DNA of 64,000 nucleotides from Roseiflexus castenholzii DSM 13941 (lineage in GTDB: Bacteria; Chloroflexota; Chloroflexia; Chloroflexales; Roseiflexaceae). This document shows positions 32,839 to 41,734 of the stretch, in pieces; the first letter of the stretch is position 1, and every line of letters begins with the position of its first letter. The stretch is from contig NC_009767.1 of NCBI RefSeq assembly GCF_000017805.1, positions 868,001 through 932,000 of the forward strand. The letters run 5' to 3'. The position numbers and the translations under genes are program-made. Under the pieces are notes generated by a model. The model was not told the DNA's origin. It saw only the letters and a list, made by a program, of their open reading frames with translations, and ran no database searches.

Positions 32839-34080
32839 TCAATCATTCTGACCGCTGGCAGCACGCGACGCCTGCTCTTGCAGGCGCGGCGCCGCATGGA
32901 GTTGATACCAGGCGATGGCCTGACGTATATCGTCTTCATCGAGTTGTCCCTCGTCTGTGCGCGCTGCATGGTGCAGGAGCGCGCGTCGGGTCACACGAAG
33001 CGCAAGGCGCGGCAGGGGTGCGATTACATCGATAATCTGCCGCTCGATATCGGTCAGTGCAGGTGAGCTGATCGCGTCAAGCGACTCAAACCGCCCGTCG
33101 GAGGCGGCAAAGATGCGTTTGCGCAACAGTTCGACCAGAAGATCGGCGTTCCAGACGATATGAGCAATGCGCGCCGCGATGGGGCGGGCATGGAGGAGGG
33201 CGTCAATATGTATCTCCAGGCTGTCGGGCGCAAACAATTTGATAAAAACGTTCTGTTCCGCCCAGGCTTCTGATCGATCAGACAGATCGGCGACCCATTG
33301 CAGCGCCAGGCGTGCATCCGCCTGATTTTCGTAAATGGCATCGATGCCATCGATCAGAATGAGGACGTGGCTGAACCCCAGCGCGCCGGTTGCCAGATCG
33401 ACGAATGTTTTGAACAGTTCCGCCGGTTGACCACGGGTGGCATCAGCGCTAGCCTGCGCGACAACATCACAGAAATGGCGGAGCACATCGGCTGACGGCG
33501 GTGCAGTGAGCGCATAAGTGCGATCAAGCAGCGGGGTCAAGCCAGCAGGCGTACCGGTTTCGCGTAGCACGTCCAGGTAATAGTCGAGTGGACCGGGCAA
33601 CCCGGCGCGGAGCATGCTGACGATCGCGCGAATATCGCTGGGAGACGCCCGCAGCACTCGTTCCGGTCGAAAAGCGAGACCGGTAAGCAGCGCACAGGTT
33701 CCGGCTTCGAGCATCAGGCGCAGATGCTGATCGGCGGTCGGCGGTTTGCCCGTCAGCGGCGCCGCGCCGAGGTTATACGGCAGCGGGAAGGGGTATGTGC
33801 CGCCGATGTCGTACCAGCACGTGCGGGTGACGGCGACGCGCGTCGCCGTTTTGCCGCCTCCCGGCGGCGCAAACATGATCGCCGGTGCAGCGTCCCAGGC
33901 GGTACGGAAGATGTCGAGATTGACCGTATATTCGGAAAGGTGCGGATCGCTCGAGGCTTCTAAATGAATGTAGGGATCGAACCGTAGACCGAGGCGCTGA
34001 AACCACCCGGCGGGCAGGGTTTGTTCTGCGGGAAGATTGTCTGCCAGAGCGACCATGAGCAATCCAAACGTGTCAAGCAT
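32839..34080 (-). CDS. P-loop ATPase, unclassified, of the NurA-HerA cluster
   Basis: A 413-residue protein. Walker A A-P-P-G-G-G-K-T is at residues 71-78 and Walker B H-V-L-I-L-I-D-G-I-D near 254-263. Before the P-loop comes a short N-terminal extension with W-F-Q-R-L-G-L-R-F-D-P-Y-I-H-L-E-A-S-S-D, a pattern of an aromatic-rich lead-in followed by E-A-S-x-D-P-x-L. The C-terminal 80 residues are helical with R-L-A-L-R-V-T-R-R-A-L-L (a lid or arginine-finger-like helix). Family unknown to me. Neither 34080 nor the alternative ATG at 34056 has a convincing ribosome site, so the start is uncertain. It lies 109 bases before the next gene and 275 bases after the winged-helix ATPase. Confidence 0.65.
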   Translation of the reverse strand: MLDTFGLLMVALADNLPAEQTLPAGWFQRLGLRFDPYIHLEASSDPHLSEYTVNLDIFRTAWDAAPAIMFAPPGGGKTATRVAVTRTCWYDIGGTYPFPLPYNLGAAPLTGKPPTADQHLRLMLEAGTCALLTGLAFRPERVLRASPSDIRAIVSMLRAGLPGPLDYYLDVLRETGTPAGLTPLLDRTYALTAPPSADVLRHFCDVVAQASADATRGQPAELFKTFVDLATGALGFSHVLILIDGIDAIYENQADARLALQWVADLSDRSEAWAEQNVFIKLFAPDSLEIHIDALLHARPIAARIAHIVWNADLLVELLRKRIFAASDGRFESLDAISSPALTDIERQIIDVIAPLPRLALRVTRRALLHHAARTDEGQLDEDDIRQAIAWYQLHAAPRLQEQASRAASGQND

Positions 34081-34355
34081 AGGTGCGAGTCACAGCGATG
34101 ATGAGCGCAACCAGGCATCCCTCTGCCACGTGATGTTCTCCTCGTCTCAAAACGCATTGGAATACTGGAGAACAAATGTCTGCAACCTGGCGCCTGAACC
34201 GCCAAGGCACAGTATATCATGCGCCCCCTCGATGACCATTCACACATTGCTATCGACTGCGTCACCGCATCCTCACCACAACCTCACCCGATGGGCAACA
34301 AAGACTGCTGTGTGGGACACATGTTTTCCATTGCGGGCGAAGGCGTGCATCATGT

Positions 34356-35741
34356 TCACTGCGTATTCTCCAACTTCACGCCCCAGCCGCGGTCGGTCAG
34401 AATATAGATTGGATGGCGCGGATCGGGTTCGATGATTCTGCGCAGGCGCAACAGTGCGTTGTCGAGCACATTGTTCCAATCGGCAGGGTCCTCCCAGCCG
34501 CGGTCGTCGTGGACGCGCGGCTCCTCGGCAAATCCCTGGTACGCGCAATAGTAGAGTTCACTGCGCGGCACGCGCCGCGCGCGGTTTTCGTACAGGTAGC
34601 GCAGCAGGCGGTAGGGACGCGGTTGCAACCCGCTGACCTCAGCATCGCCGATGAAGACGCGGTCGGTTGTGAGATCGATGAAGAGGCGCGGAGGATGGGT
34701 GCGCCAGACGGCGCGCCAGGCGGCGTGCGAGAGGGGTTGAGACGCGCCGGATGCCAGGAACGCATCAACCAGCGGACGGATGAGTTTGAGCCATCCGCGC
34801 GGCGTGCTGCCGCCATAGCGTTGCAGCCAGGCGCGCACTTCGCGCTCTGCCGCGCACAGGTCGCCGAAGGTCGCCTGCGGTCTGCCGATTTTTGCCGCGA
34901 TGTGACGTTCGGTGATCCGAGTCAGGTGTTCTGGCGTCCACGAGAGGGTGAAGAGATCGACACGCCCCTTGACGGCGCCCCAACTGCCGGTGATGACCGG
35001 TTCCAGCGAGCGTGGGGCGAACATCTTGATGGCAAAGCCGTTCAGATCGAAGAGTTCGAGCGTCGAAAGAATGGCAGTCAGCAGATCCGACAACCCAGAA
35101 GCGGCGCTGCGCAGCCATGGCTCGAATCCATCGACCATCACCCATACGCCGCGCATACCCATCCGCTGGAGTGTGCCCGTCAGAAGCGCGATCACGCGCT
35201 GTTCAGCGACGTCGGGGTACAACACCGGCGCAGCAGGATCGGTGATCAGGCGACGGGCGAGAAGCATGCCTTCTTCAGCCGTCATCGCTTCTTCGATGAT
35301 TGCCAGAAGGTGAGGTCGGTCGTCACCCGTGTACGCCTGGATAAACCAGTGTATGAATGTCTGCGCGGTAGGTGGCGCGTCGTGAAACAGACGGGGATAA
35401 TGGGCGCACGTCGTGAGCAGCGTTGTAGCACAGATTTCCAGTGCCTGGCGCACAAAGATACGCACGGCTGGGCTGCCCTTGATCCCCTCGACCGGATCGG
35501 GTTGCCAGTGAACGACCAGGTGGGTTGGCGGTGCGTTTGGCGGCATCGCCTGGCGCATCAGCGCCAATCGCAGCGCCGTTTTTCCAGAGCCGCTCTCGCC
35601 GAATACCACAAACGAGCGCATACCGGTATACGTCGCATACTGTGGCGGCTCGACGAACACGACCGGCTGGAGATGCAGTTCGCGCTCTGCTGCCAGTGCA
35701 TCGAATGCTTCGACGGCGATGCTGTGGCGATCCGCTGCCAT
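34356..35741 (-). CDS. STAND-type ATPase with C-terminal OmpR-type winged helix
   Basis: A 461-residue fusion. N-terminal ATPase: F-G-E-S-G-S-G-K-T at residues 48-56 and a Walker B-like V-W-V-M-V-D-G near 198. The lead-in F-V-E-P-P-Q-Y-A-T-Y and the downstream G-F-A-I-K-M-F-A-P-R-S-L-E are shared in style with the neighbouring 413-residue ATPase (V-F-I-K-L-F-A-P-D-S-L-E), indicating paralogy. The C-terminal 110 residues form an OmpR/PhoB winged helix: L-Q-P-R-P-Y-R-L-L-R-Y-L-Y-E-N, then L-R-R-I-I-E-P-D-P-R-H-P-I-Y-I-L-T-D-R-G-W-G (family R-x-x-G-Y-x). DNA binding, perhaps autoregulation of the cluster, is a reasonable inference. It starts three bases after the membrane protein's stop. Confidence 0.75.
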   Translation of the reverse strand: MAADRHSIAVEAFDALAAERELHLQPVVFVEPPQYATYTGMRSFVVFGESGSGKTALRLALMRQAMPPNAPPTHLVVHWQPDPVEGIKGSPAVRIFVRQALEICATTLLTTCAHYPRLFHDAPPTAQTFIHWFIQAYTGDDRPHLLAIIEEAMTAEEGMLLARRLITDPAAPVLYPDVAEQRVIALLTGTLQRMGMRGVWVMVDGFEPWLRSAASGLSDLLTAILSTLELFDLNGFAIKMFAPRSLEPVITGSWGAVKGRVDLFTLSWTPEHLTRITERHIAAKIGRPQATFGDLCAAEREVRAWLQRYGGSTPRGWLKLIRPLVDAFLASGASQPLSHAAWRAVWRTHPPRLFIDLTTDRVFIGDAEVSGLQPRPYRLLRYLYENRARRVPRSELYYCAYQGFAEEPRVHDDRGWEDPADWNNVLDNALLRLRRIIEPDPRHPIYILTDRGWGVKLENTQ

Positions 35742-35744
35742 GCC

Positions 35745-38129
35745 TCAGTTCCTCAGCAAGGCGACAATAAAATCATTTTCGTTCAGAAATAGATACTTCG
35801 GATCGTTCTGATCAGGACGACGGGTGAGATGATGGACGAGTGCATCCTGACAGATCGCCAGCGCTCGCTCGAATGAACCGCGCGCGCGCTTCAATGTGTC
35901 GAGCAGGAACTGCTCTTCGTTCAATGCAAGGTCATCCAGTTCCATCAGACTCGTCAGGCGCTTCCCGGATTTGCCTGCGCTTCTGACGGCGACATTCAGC
36001 AGTTCGAGCAATTCGTCTTCAGACCACTCCAGTGCAACACCGTGCGTTTCGGCGAAGGTGCGTCCACGCGCCGGCGAGGTGAAGAGGGTCCACGTAACCC
36101 TGGCGTCCTGCACCGCAGATAGCGCATCTGCAACGGACATGGCACGGGTGTCTCCAGTATGAATGACAATCAGCCTCATGTGATTGACCCCTGGCGGACG
36201 AATCGCCAGCCAGTTGAGGAACATCTCTGGATGCGGCGCTCCTGTATCGATGCCGGTCAGCAAGTCGTCGAGACGGCGCAGGATGATCTGCTCCTGAACG
36301 CCACTTTTCAGCCCGGCGCGCCGGAGTCGCTGCCGCAACGCTTGTGACGAACCGCTGACCCATACAAGCCATTCCGCCAGCAGCGCCTGTTCGTCGTCCG
36401 GCAACCACAGTAACACACCCGGCTGTTCGGCGATCAAACGAAGCCATGCCGTCCCTGCTTCCCGCACGACACTGTTCAATGTCTCGTTACGCCCTGTCGC
36501 ATTCTGATCGGACAGTCTGACCAGCACCAGCATTGGTTGTTCAGATGGCGGAAGCGGTTTGTAGAAGCGTCGCAGTTCTTCGGATAATGCAACCGCAGCG
36601 ATATGACAATCGAATCGATGTCCGACAACAATAAGAGGTTGTGACTGTATTATAGCCGTTCGTTGCGCTTCTGGCAGAGTGACGCTCGCCAGAAACGGTT
36701 GATGGACCTGCAACTCGTGGACATCGAAAGGATGTATCTCCAGCCCGTTGGCATCCAGCCAGGCAGTGACCGACTCCGTTCGAGTAACCGCTCCAGGCGT
36801 GACCGGGATCGGCGGCCATACGAATGTCCAGGGTAAACGATCCGTCAGTCGCCTGCGAACCCGCGGGTCGTTGAGTGCCAGTTTGTTAAGTTCGATAGCG
36901 CCGGGTTCATTGCTCGGTGAAGAAATAAACTGGAGGAGACTTTTTTTGGCTTCGTGGTCATCGGGCTGCGACGCCAGCGCGTCGAGCGCTGCCGCTGCGA
37001 GTTCGTGCGCATCTGTCTGGAACCGATGGAGCAAGACGCCACAGATGTGCAGGATGGCTTCAGTTTGTTGCCGGTCCGCAGTGCGCGCGTCTGGCAGGTG
37101 GCGCGGCAGGTCGTTGAGTTCGGGGTAGACCGAAGCATATACCTGGATGACGAGGTCGAGCACCGTCGTGCAGCGTTGGAAGTCGCCAGCGCGATAGTAT
37201 TCCGCCCCATCGTGCAGCAGACGTTTCACGCGAGTCTGGGTCGCTACGTTTTTCAATTGCCGTTCCTGGTTTTTGAGAACATCGTGCAATTCATAACACG
37301 CCTGCGTCTCCCAGTCTTTTGCCGCTTCCTGTTTCAGCGTTTGGGACGCAAGCGCCCACTCGAGCAGATCGCGTTCAAAAACGTCATACAGCTCGCGAAT
37401 GCGCTCGCGCTGCTGCCCCACGCGCGTCTGACGTCCTTCGTTGAGCAATTGCCAGCCGATGCCGAGCACTGCCGATGCGACCGCCAGCGCCAGCCCGGCG
37501 TCTCCGAAGAAGCGATTCTTAACCACGCGCCAGTAGAACGCCGTTCGCGTTTCACGCGCGATAATCAGCGGCTTCGTCAGCGTCTCTCGGCCGGTTGCAT
37601 CACGGAGCGTCACATCAACGATCATCCGCTCATCGCCGTCCGATGCCAGCGGTTGCATTCGTACCTGCTGCGGCAATGATCGGCTATCGACCGTCAGTGT
37701 TAAGCGCGGCTCAGCCGACATCCCGGCAGAGTTCGGTTCGATGAAGCGGAGCGAACTGCTGCTCAGTTCGATGGTCAATGTCAGCGGCGTAGCGCCTGCC
37801 TGTCGCTCGAACCAGATGGTCAGCGTCAACGGGTTGATCTCAGGTGCGTCGAACCGGATCATCTGCGGGTAACGGACAGCGAGCGTGTGCCCGATGCCCG
37901 GCGCCGGTTCGGTGATGGTATTCGGGAATGCAGTGACGTCCTCCTCGATTCTGACGAGGACAGCATAGATGACCAGCGAGACGGAGATGCCTACGAACAG
38001 CGCGGGCCACAACCGATTCTTCCAGCGCTGCGCTGTTGCGGCGTCGGGGTATTTTGTCGCTTCCAGCCGCATGGAAAGCGCAACGGCAACCGTGATGAGC
38101 GCCGGCAACACCCAGAGCACTGACAGCAT
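35745..38129 (-). CDS. Membrane-anchored multidomain protein of the NurA-HerA cluster, unknown family
   Basis: A 794-residue protein I do not recognise. Two N-terminal membrane helices (V-L-W-V-L-P-A-L-I-T-V-A-V near 3-20, and W-P-A-L-F-V-G-I-S-V-S-L near 40-60) bracket a short loop. A beta-rich domain of about 150 residues follows (Q-M-I-R-F-D-A-P-E-I-N, L-T-L-T-I-E-L-S), probably outside. A third helix (A-G-L-A-L-A-V-A-S-A-V-L-G-I-G) lies near 212-230. The remaining 560 residues are cytosolic: a helical part, then two alpha/beta segments, one with I-V-V-G-H-R-F-D near 495 and one with M-R-L-I-V-I-H-T-G-D-T-R-A near 653, which resemble Rossmann-type ligand-binding folds. The start at 38129 has GGGAG upstream; 205 bases separate it from herA. 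Confidence 0.55.
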   Translation of the reverse strand: MLSVLWVLPALITVAVALSMRLEATKYPDAATAQRWKNRLWPALFVGISVSLVIYAVLVRIEEDVTAFPNTITEPAPGIGHTLAVRYPQMIRFDAPEINPLTLTIWFERQAGATPLTLTIELSSSSLRFIEPNSAGMSAEPRLTLTVDSRSLPQQVRMQPLASDGDERMIVDVTLRDATGRETLTKPLIIARETRTAFYWRVVKNRFFGDAGLALAVASAVLGIGWQLLNEGRQTRVGQQRERIRELYDVFERDLLEWALASQTLKQEAAKDWETQACYELHDVLKNQERQLKNVATQTRVKRLLHDGAEYYRAGDFQRCTTVLDLVIQVYASVYPELNDLPRHLPDARTADRQQTEAILHICGVLLHRFQTDAHELAAAALDALASQPDDHEAKKSLLQFISSPSNEPGAIELNKLALNDPRVRRRLTDRLPWTFVWPPIPVTPGAVTRTESVTAWLDANGLEIHPFDVHELQVHQPFLASVTLPEAQRTAIIQSQPLIVVGHRFDCHIAAVALSEELRRFYKPLPPSEQPMLVLVRLSDQNATGRNETLNSVVREAGTAWLRLIAEQPGVLLWLPDDEQALLAEWLVWVSGSSQALRQRLRRAGLKSGVQEQIILRRLDDLLTGIDTGAPHPEMFLNWLAIRPPGVNHMRLIVIHTGDTRAMSVADALSAVQDARVTWTLFTSPARGRTFAETHGVALEWSEDELLELLNVAVRSAGKSGKRLTSLMELDDLALNEEQFLLDTLKRARGSFERALAICQDALVHHLTRRPDQNDPKYLFLNENDFIVALLRN

Positions 38130-38334
38130 GCGCTTTCTCCCTTCCGCAGGCGTGGAGACCCTCAAATATGTATGTTAGCATGTCGGTAAAGGGGAGAGGA
38201 GCGTTACGGGGCGCAGGTGGCAGGTCGAGGGGCGCCGCTGGAGCGCCATGCGGGTGGATCCAGGGTCGGGGTCACGGCTGGGGCGCCCCGGCACATGGCA
38301 GTGCGTCCATGCCAGGTGACAGGTCGAATGTCGG

Positions 38335-40452
38335 TCACCGGTTGACCCTGATCCATGTTTTGCCGGTGCCCGGATTCTTAAACGTCTCCCATCCTGTGGG
38401 TTTGGGTCCAAAGATAGCGTTCATTGCCTTGGAGACCAGGTTGTAGGCGAACTGATGGCGATCTTCCAGATGCTCCGGCAGGTGGTCGATCAAGAACTTT
38501 TGAACACCATACCAGGGCATACCATTCGGAGATTCGAGTTTCTGACGGATCTCGCTATTGTTGCGCAACGCTTCAATGGCGCGCTGTTCGATGGTCGCCA
38601 TCACATCGATCGTATCGGTTTCGTCTGCTTCTGGCGCAAACAAATCGCCCTCAATTCCGGGAACGCGCGGCATTGTTGCGGGTTGGCCCATGCCGGTAAA
38701 AATCGCGCGCAGCGTCCGCGCATAGGCATGACCGGCGGGCTGGTTGTAGGCAGGGTCGCGCATTGTGTACAACTGCTCGAATGACAAAGCGCGCAGACTG
38801 ACCGGATACGGCTTGCCGCCGACCGAACTCCAGAATACTCCCTGACCGGGAATCGGCTCATTGAGCAGCGAACTGAGCAAGTCGTCGCTGAAATGAGCAT
38901 TGGCTCGTTGCAGGGCGATGAGATCCGCTGCCGACAACAGGTGGAAGATAAACCAGTTGTCGCCCTGGCTGAGAATTTCGACAGGGATACTGCCCGGTTG
39001 CTGGGTGATCAGCAGCGCGCCAAGGTCGTATTTGCGTCCTTCCTTAACCCAGGCGATGTAAGGCTCGGCGGCGGATGCCTTTTCGTTCAACACCGATTGC
39101 GCTTCTTCAACCACCGCGATGGTTGGGATGGTTTTGGGATCGGCTTCGGTGAACTGCTGCTGGTTCCGGTCGAAGATCCGGCGCAGAATCAGCCCCGACA
39201 GCGCCAGTGCGTGACTGCCGCGCATCTGCGAGACGTCGATGATACACAGTTTCCCCTCGGAGAGCGCGTGGATCAGCATATCCATCACCTGGCTGCTCCG
39301 GTCGTGCAGCATCTTGACGATCACCGTCATGTTGCTTCGGGCTGCCACCGCCTCGGCTTCCTGCCGTAGCGGGTCGAGATCGAGCAACCGGCAGACTTCT
39401 TCGAGCGGTGCGGTGTTGCCGTTGGCATCGATCAGATTGACCAGCGCCTCCCAGCGCTCCTGCGGCAACCCGCGCAGTTTGCGCACATTCTGCTGCTCCT
39501 GACGTTCTGGCTCAAGCGCGATCGACACCACATCAGCCGGGCGGAGGCGGCGAATATCCAGTTTGATGCTGCCGGCTACAAATGACTGGTAGAAGGGGCT
39601 TGGACCCTTCCGGTCAGTAAAGACAACGATTTTGTCTTCCAGTTCAGGGACATCGCAGAGTCCTGGACGCCCCTTATCGTCGGGCCAGAAATACTCGCCG
39701 TCTGGATCGAAGATCACCGTCCCTACCGGGACCCGTTTACCGCCGCGTTTCGTGACGAAGGGGGTCGTCCCGTAGAGTTTCGAGAAGAGCAGTTTGTTGA
39801 GATTCGATTTGCCGAAACCTGCGCGGGCAAAGATAAAACTGCGACGCGATACCAGCGACTCAATCGGAAAGCGGACCAGTATCTCCGGTTTGAGCACTTG
39901 CATCCACTCTCGCGGCTCGAACGCTTCGCTGCCGGCGGCGTAGATGTATTCACCCAGAGCGAGATGCCCGATGGGCGCCCCATCGATGTTGTGACCGGCG
40001 ATCTCGCGCAAGACCTCATCGCTCGGAAAAGCGACCCGGCTGCCGACGTGGGGCAAGCGGCGATGCGAGGGGACGAAGGTCAAGCCTGCACCGTTCCGCC
40101 GCAGAACGCCGAGCACTCGAATGTTGACCCGATACTTCAGGTACTGCTCGCGCAGATCTTCCGGGACCGGGCGATCCTCGCGGATGGCGCGCAGATTGAA
40201 CTCTTCGCCAGAGCCGTATGCCAGTTTTCCCTCCGAGGAAAACGAGGCAATGCGTCCCAGCACCGCTTCATCGGGCGTTTCCAGTTGCACGAGGAGGAAT
40301 TGCCCGTGCATCGGGATATTCTGGAAATCATTCCGGTACGGCAGGACCAGATCGGCATGGAACTCCAGACCGCCGTGCTGAAAGCCGCGAAAAATGCCGA
40401 CGACTTTATCTTTCGGAAAGAGTTGGATGTCTGCCATGGCGGGCGCCCTCAT
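38335..40452 (-). CDS. herA: HerA-like DNA translocase/helicase ATPase
   Basis: A 705-residue hexameric HerA/FtsK-superfamily ATPase. An N-terminal HAS-like beta barrel covers about 8-120 (G-I-F-R-G-F, F-L-L-V-Q-L-E-T-P, V-L-G-R-I). Walker A is F-A-R-A-G-F-G-K-S-N near 208-217, F-D-P-D-G-E-Y near 249 (HerA motif), Walker B T-I-A-V-V-E-E-A-Q near 444-452 and the downstream L-L-I-T-Q-Q-P-G-S-I motif (sensor Q) near 478-487. HerA pumps DNA and works with NurA to resect DNA ends; in bacteria, HerA proteins are also found in phage-defence systems. Its start (ATG 40452) overlaps the nurA stop by four bases; an internal ATG at 40437 is an alternative. The tight overlap shows that NurA and HerA are made together. 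Confidence 0.9.
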   Translation of the reverse strand: MRAPAMADIQLFPKDKVVGIFRGFQHGGLEFHADLVLPYRNDFQNIPMHGQFLLVQLETPDEAVLGRIASFSSEGKLAYGSGEEFNLRAIREDRPVPEDLREQYLKYRVNIRVLGVLRRNGAGLTFVPSHRRLPHVGSRVAFPSDEVLREIAGHNIDGAPIGHLALGEYIYAAGSEAFEPREWMQVLKPEILVRFPIESLVSRRSFIFARAGFGKSNLNKLLFSKLYGTTPFVTKRGGKRVPVGTVIFDPDGEYFWPDDKGRPGLCDVPELEDKIVVFTDRKGPSPFYQSFVAGSIKLDIRRLRPADVVSIALEPERQEQQNVRKLRGLPQERWEALVNLIDANGNTAPLEEVCRLLDLDPLRQEAEAVAARSNMTVIVKMLHDRSSQVMDMLIHALSEGKLCIIDVSQMRGSHALALSGLILRRIFDRNQQQFTEADPKTIPTIAVVEEAQSVLNEKASAAEPYIAWVKEGRKYDLGALLITQQPGSIPVEILSQGDNWFIFHLLSAADLIALQRANAHFSDDLLSSLLNEPIPGQGVFWSSVGGKPYPVSLRALSFEQLYTMRDPAYNQPAGHAYARTLRAIFTGMGQPATMPRVPGIEGDLFAPEADETDTIDVMATIEQRAIEALRNNSEIRQKLESPNGMPWYGVQKFLIDHLPEHLEDRHQFAYNLVSKAMNAIFGPKPTGWETFKNPGTGKTWIRVNR

Positions 40453-41591
40453 TCGTACCGCTGTTGCGATGGGTCGGGGTCCAGAAGCTGAAACGCATCC
40501 AGAATGCCTGCCTCTTTACCGAGGGTCGATCGCACCCCTTCGTAGATGAAATCCTGCAACACTTCGAAGTCAAAATCGACCAGTGCCGCGTTCTCGTGCG
40601 CCTTTTGCAGGCAGCGCGGGTAATACGGGATCGGAAACCCATTCATGGCATCGGCAAGCAGTGCACCAAGGATTTCCTGTGCGTTGCCTGCCTGCGGCTC
40701 AAAAATGTCTACGGGCCAGATCGGATCGTGGCGATGTGCGCCGAATTTCACCAGAAACATCCTGCCGCCGGTATATCCGGCAGTGGCGTCCTCTTCGCCA
40801 GCATGGTCGCCGCCTGGAGCGAAATCCGCCCGCATGTAGGACCGCTCTTCCAACTCGCGCGGCACCTCCACATACGCCGGGTAGTCGGTTTGCAACACCC
40901 CTTCGAGCGCCATTGCCAGGCGGTAGCGGGACAGCACCTTGCTGTGCTTGGCGACGCCGGCGAGATGCACGCGACGGCGATTGTTCCTCCAGTGCGCGTC
41001 GATGCGCTCCTGCATGCCCCGCAGCAGGCGCTGAAACAAGCCTCTGGCGAACACCACGCTGCGCAGCAATCCGTCGCACACGATCAGCGTATCGGCGCCA
41101 AAATCCTTCTTCAGGATGGCGAACAAGACCCCCCATTCGACCAGTTCCCGGTAAACCTCCACCCAACGGGGAGAAACAGGTCGTTCCTGGCTGGTTGGAC
41201 GGATCATGGGCGAGAGTTCTGTCAGGCTGTCGATCCCCAGAAAGCGCATCATTTCGCCGAGCGCCGTGCGCGCCGATCCGTCTGCGGCGAACTGGCGCGT
41301 GTTGAGCTTCTGGATCGGTGTGGTGGGGGACACCACTTCCAGGCAGTACTCGTTGTCGCTGCTGTCTACCACCCGAATCAACTGGATCAGGAAGGGATCG
41401 AAGCGCAGTTGATGGTTGCCGCCATCAGCGCCGATCAGCGAGATGGAAGTCGTGGCGCGCGGCTGAATACGGCACGTTGCGTGCTTCAGTGGGCGAATCT
41501 CTTCGCGCAATCGGTCGAGCACCCGCCGATCAGCGCGAATGCAATCGGTAATGGCTTCGCGTAACTGCGCCTGGCTGGCGGGATCGATCAT
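40449..41591 (-). CDS. nurA: NurA-domain 5'-3' nuclease
   Basis: A 380-residue NurA nuclease, the HerA partner. The first catalytic Asp lies in I-G-A-D-G-G (D56) and the second in L-I-V-C-D-G-L-L-R (D173), with the characteristic G-V-A-K-H-S-K-V (family G-x-x-K-x-S) near 218 and the C-terminal Y-P-R-C-L-Q-K-A-H-E-N-A (family Y-P-x-x-L-x-x-A-H) with the conserved His. Functional residues thus appear complete. It is the first gene of the seven-gene minus-strand run. The region upstream (41592-41734) has no clear promoter match by eye. NurA resects 5' ends in archaeal double-strand-break repair; in this context with STAND ATPases, a defence nuclease is the more interesting option. Confidence 0.88.
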   Translation of the reverse strand: MIDPASQAQLREAITDCIRADRRVLDRLREEIRPLKHATCRIQPRATTSISLIGADGGNHQLRFDPFLIQLIRVVDSSDNEYCLEVVSPTTPIQKLNTRQFAADGSARTALGEMMRFLGIDSLTELSPMIRPTSQERPVSPRWVEVYRELVEWGVLFAILKKDFGADTLIVCDGLLRSVVFARGLFQRLLRGMQERIDAHWRNNRRRVHLAGVAKHSKVLSRYRLAMALEGVLQTDYPAYVEVPRELEERSYMRADFAPGGDHAGEEDATAGYTGGRMFLVKFGAHRHDPIWPVDIFEPQAGNAQEILGALLADAMNGFPIPYYPRCLQKAHENAALVDFDFEVLQDFIYEGVRSTLGKEAGILDAFQLLDPDPSQQRYE

Positions 41592-41734
41592 CTGTCTTCC
41601 GTTGAATTCCTACAACCACCTTTGTGCGATGATGATACGATTATACATACCTGCGTTCATGATGTAAAGCGTTTTCTGTCAGGTGACCATCGCCTTCGCC
41701 CTCAACCAGCGAGCAGAGCCAGGGAGTCGCACGC

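Noticed and set aside
38130..38334. Possible small gene or regulatory RNA between herA and the membrane protein gene
   Set aside because: Only short imperfect repeats (CAGGTGGCAGGTCGAGG / CAGGTGACAGGTCGAATG) are seen; no start, hairpin-T-run or promoter supports a feature.
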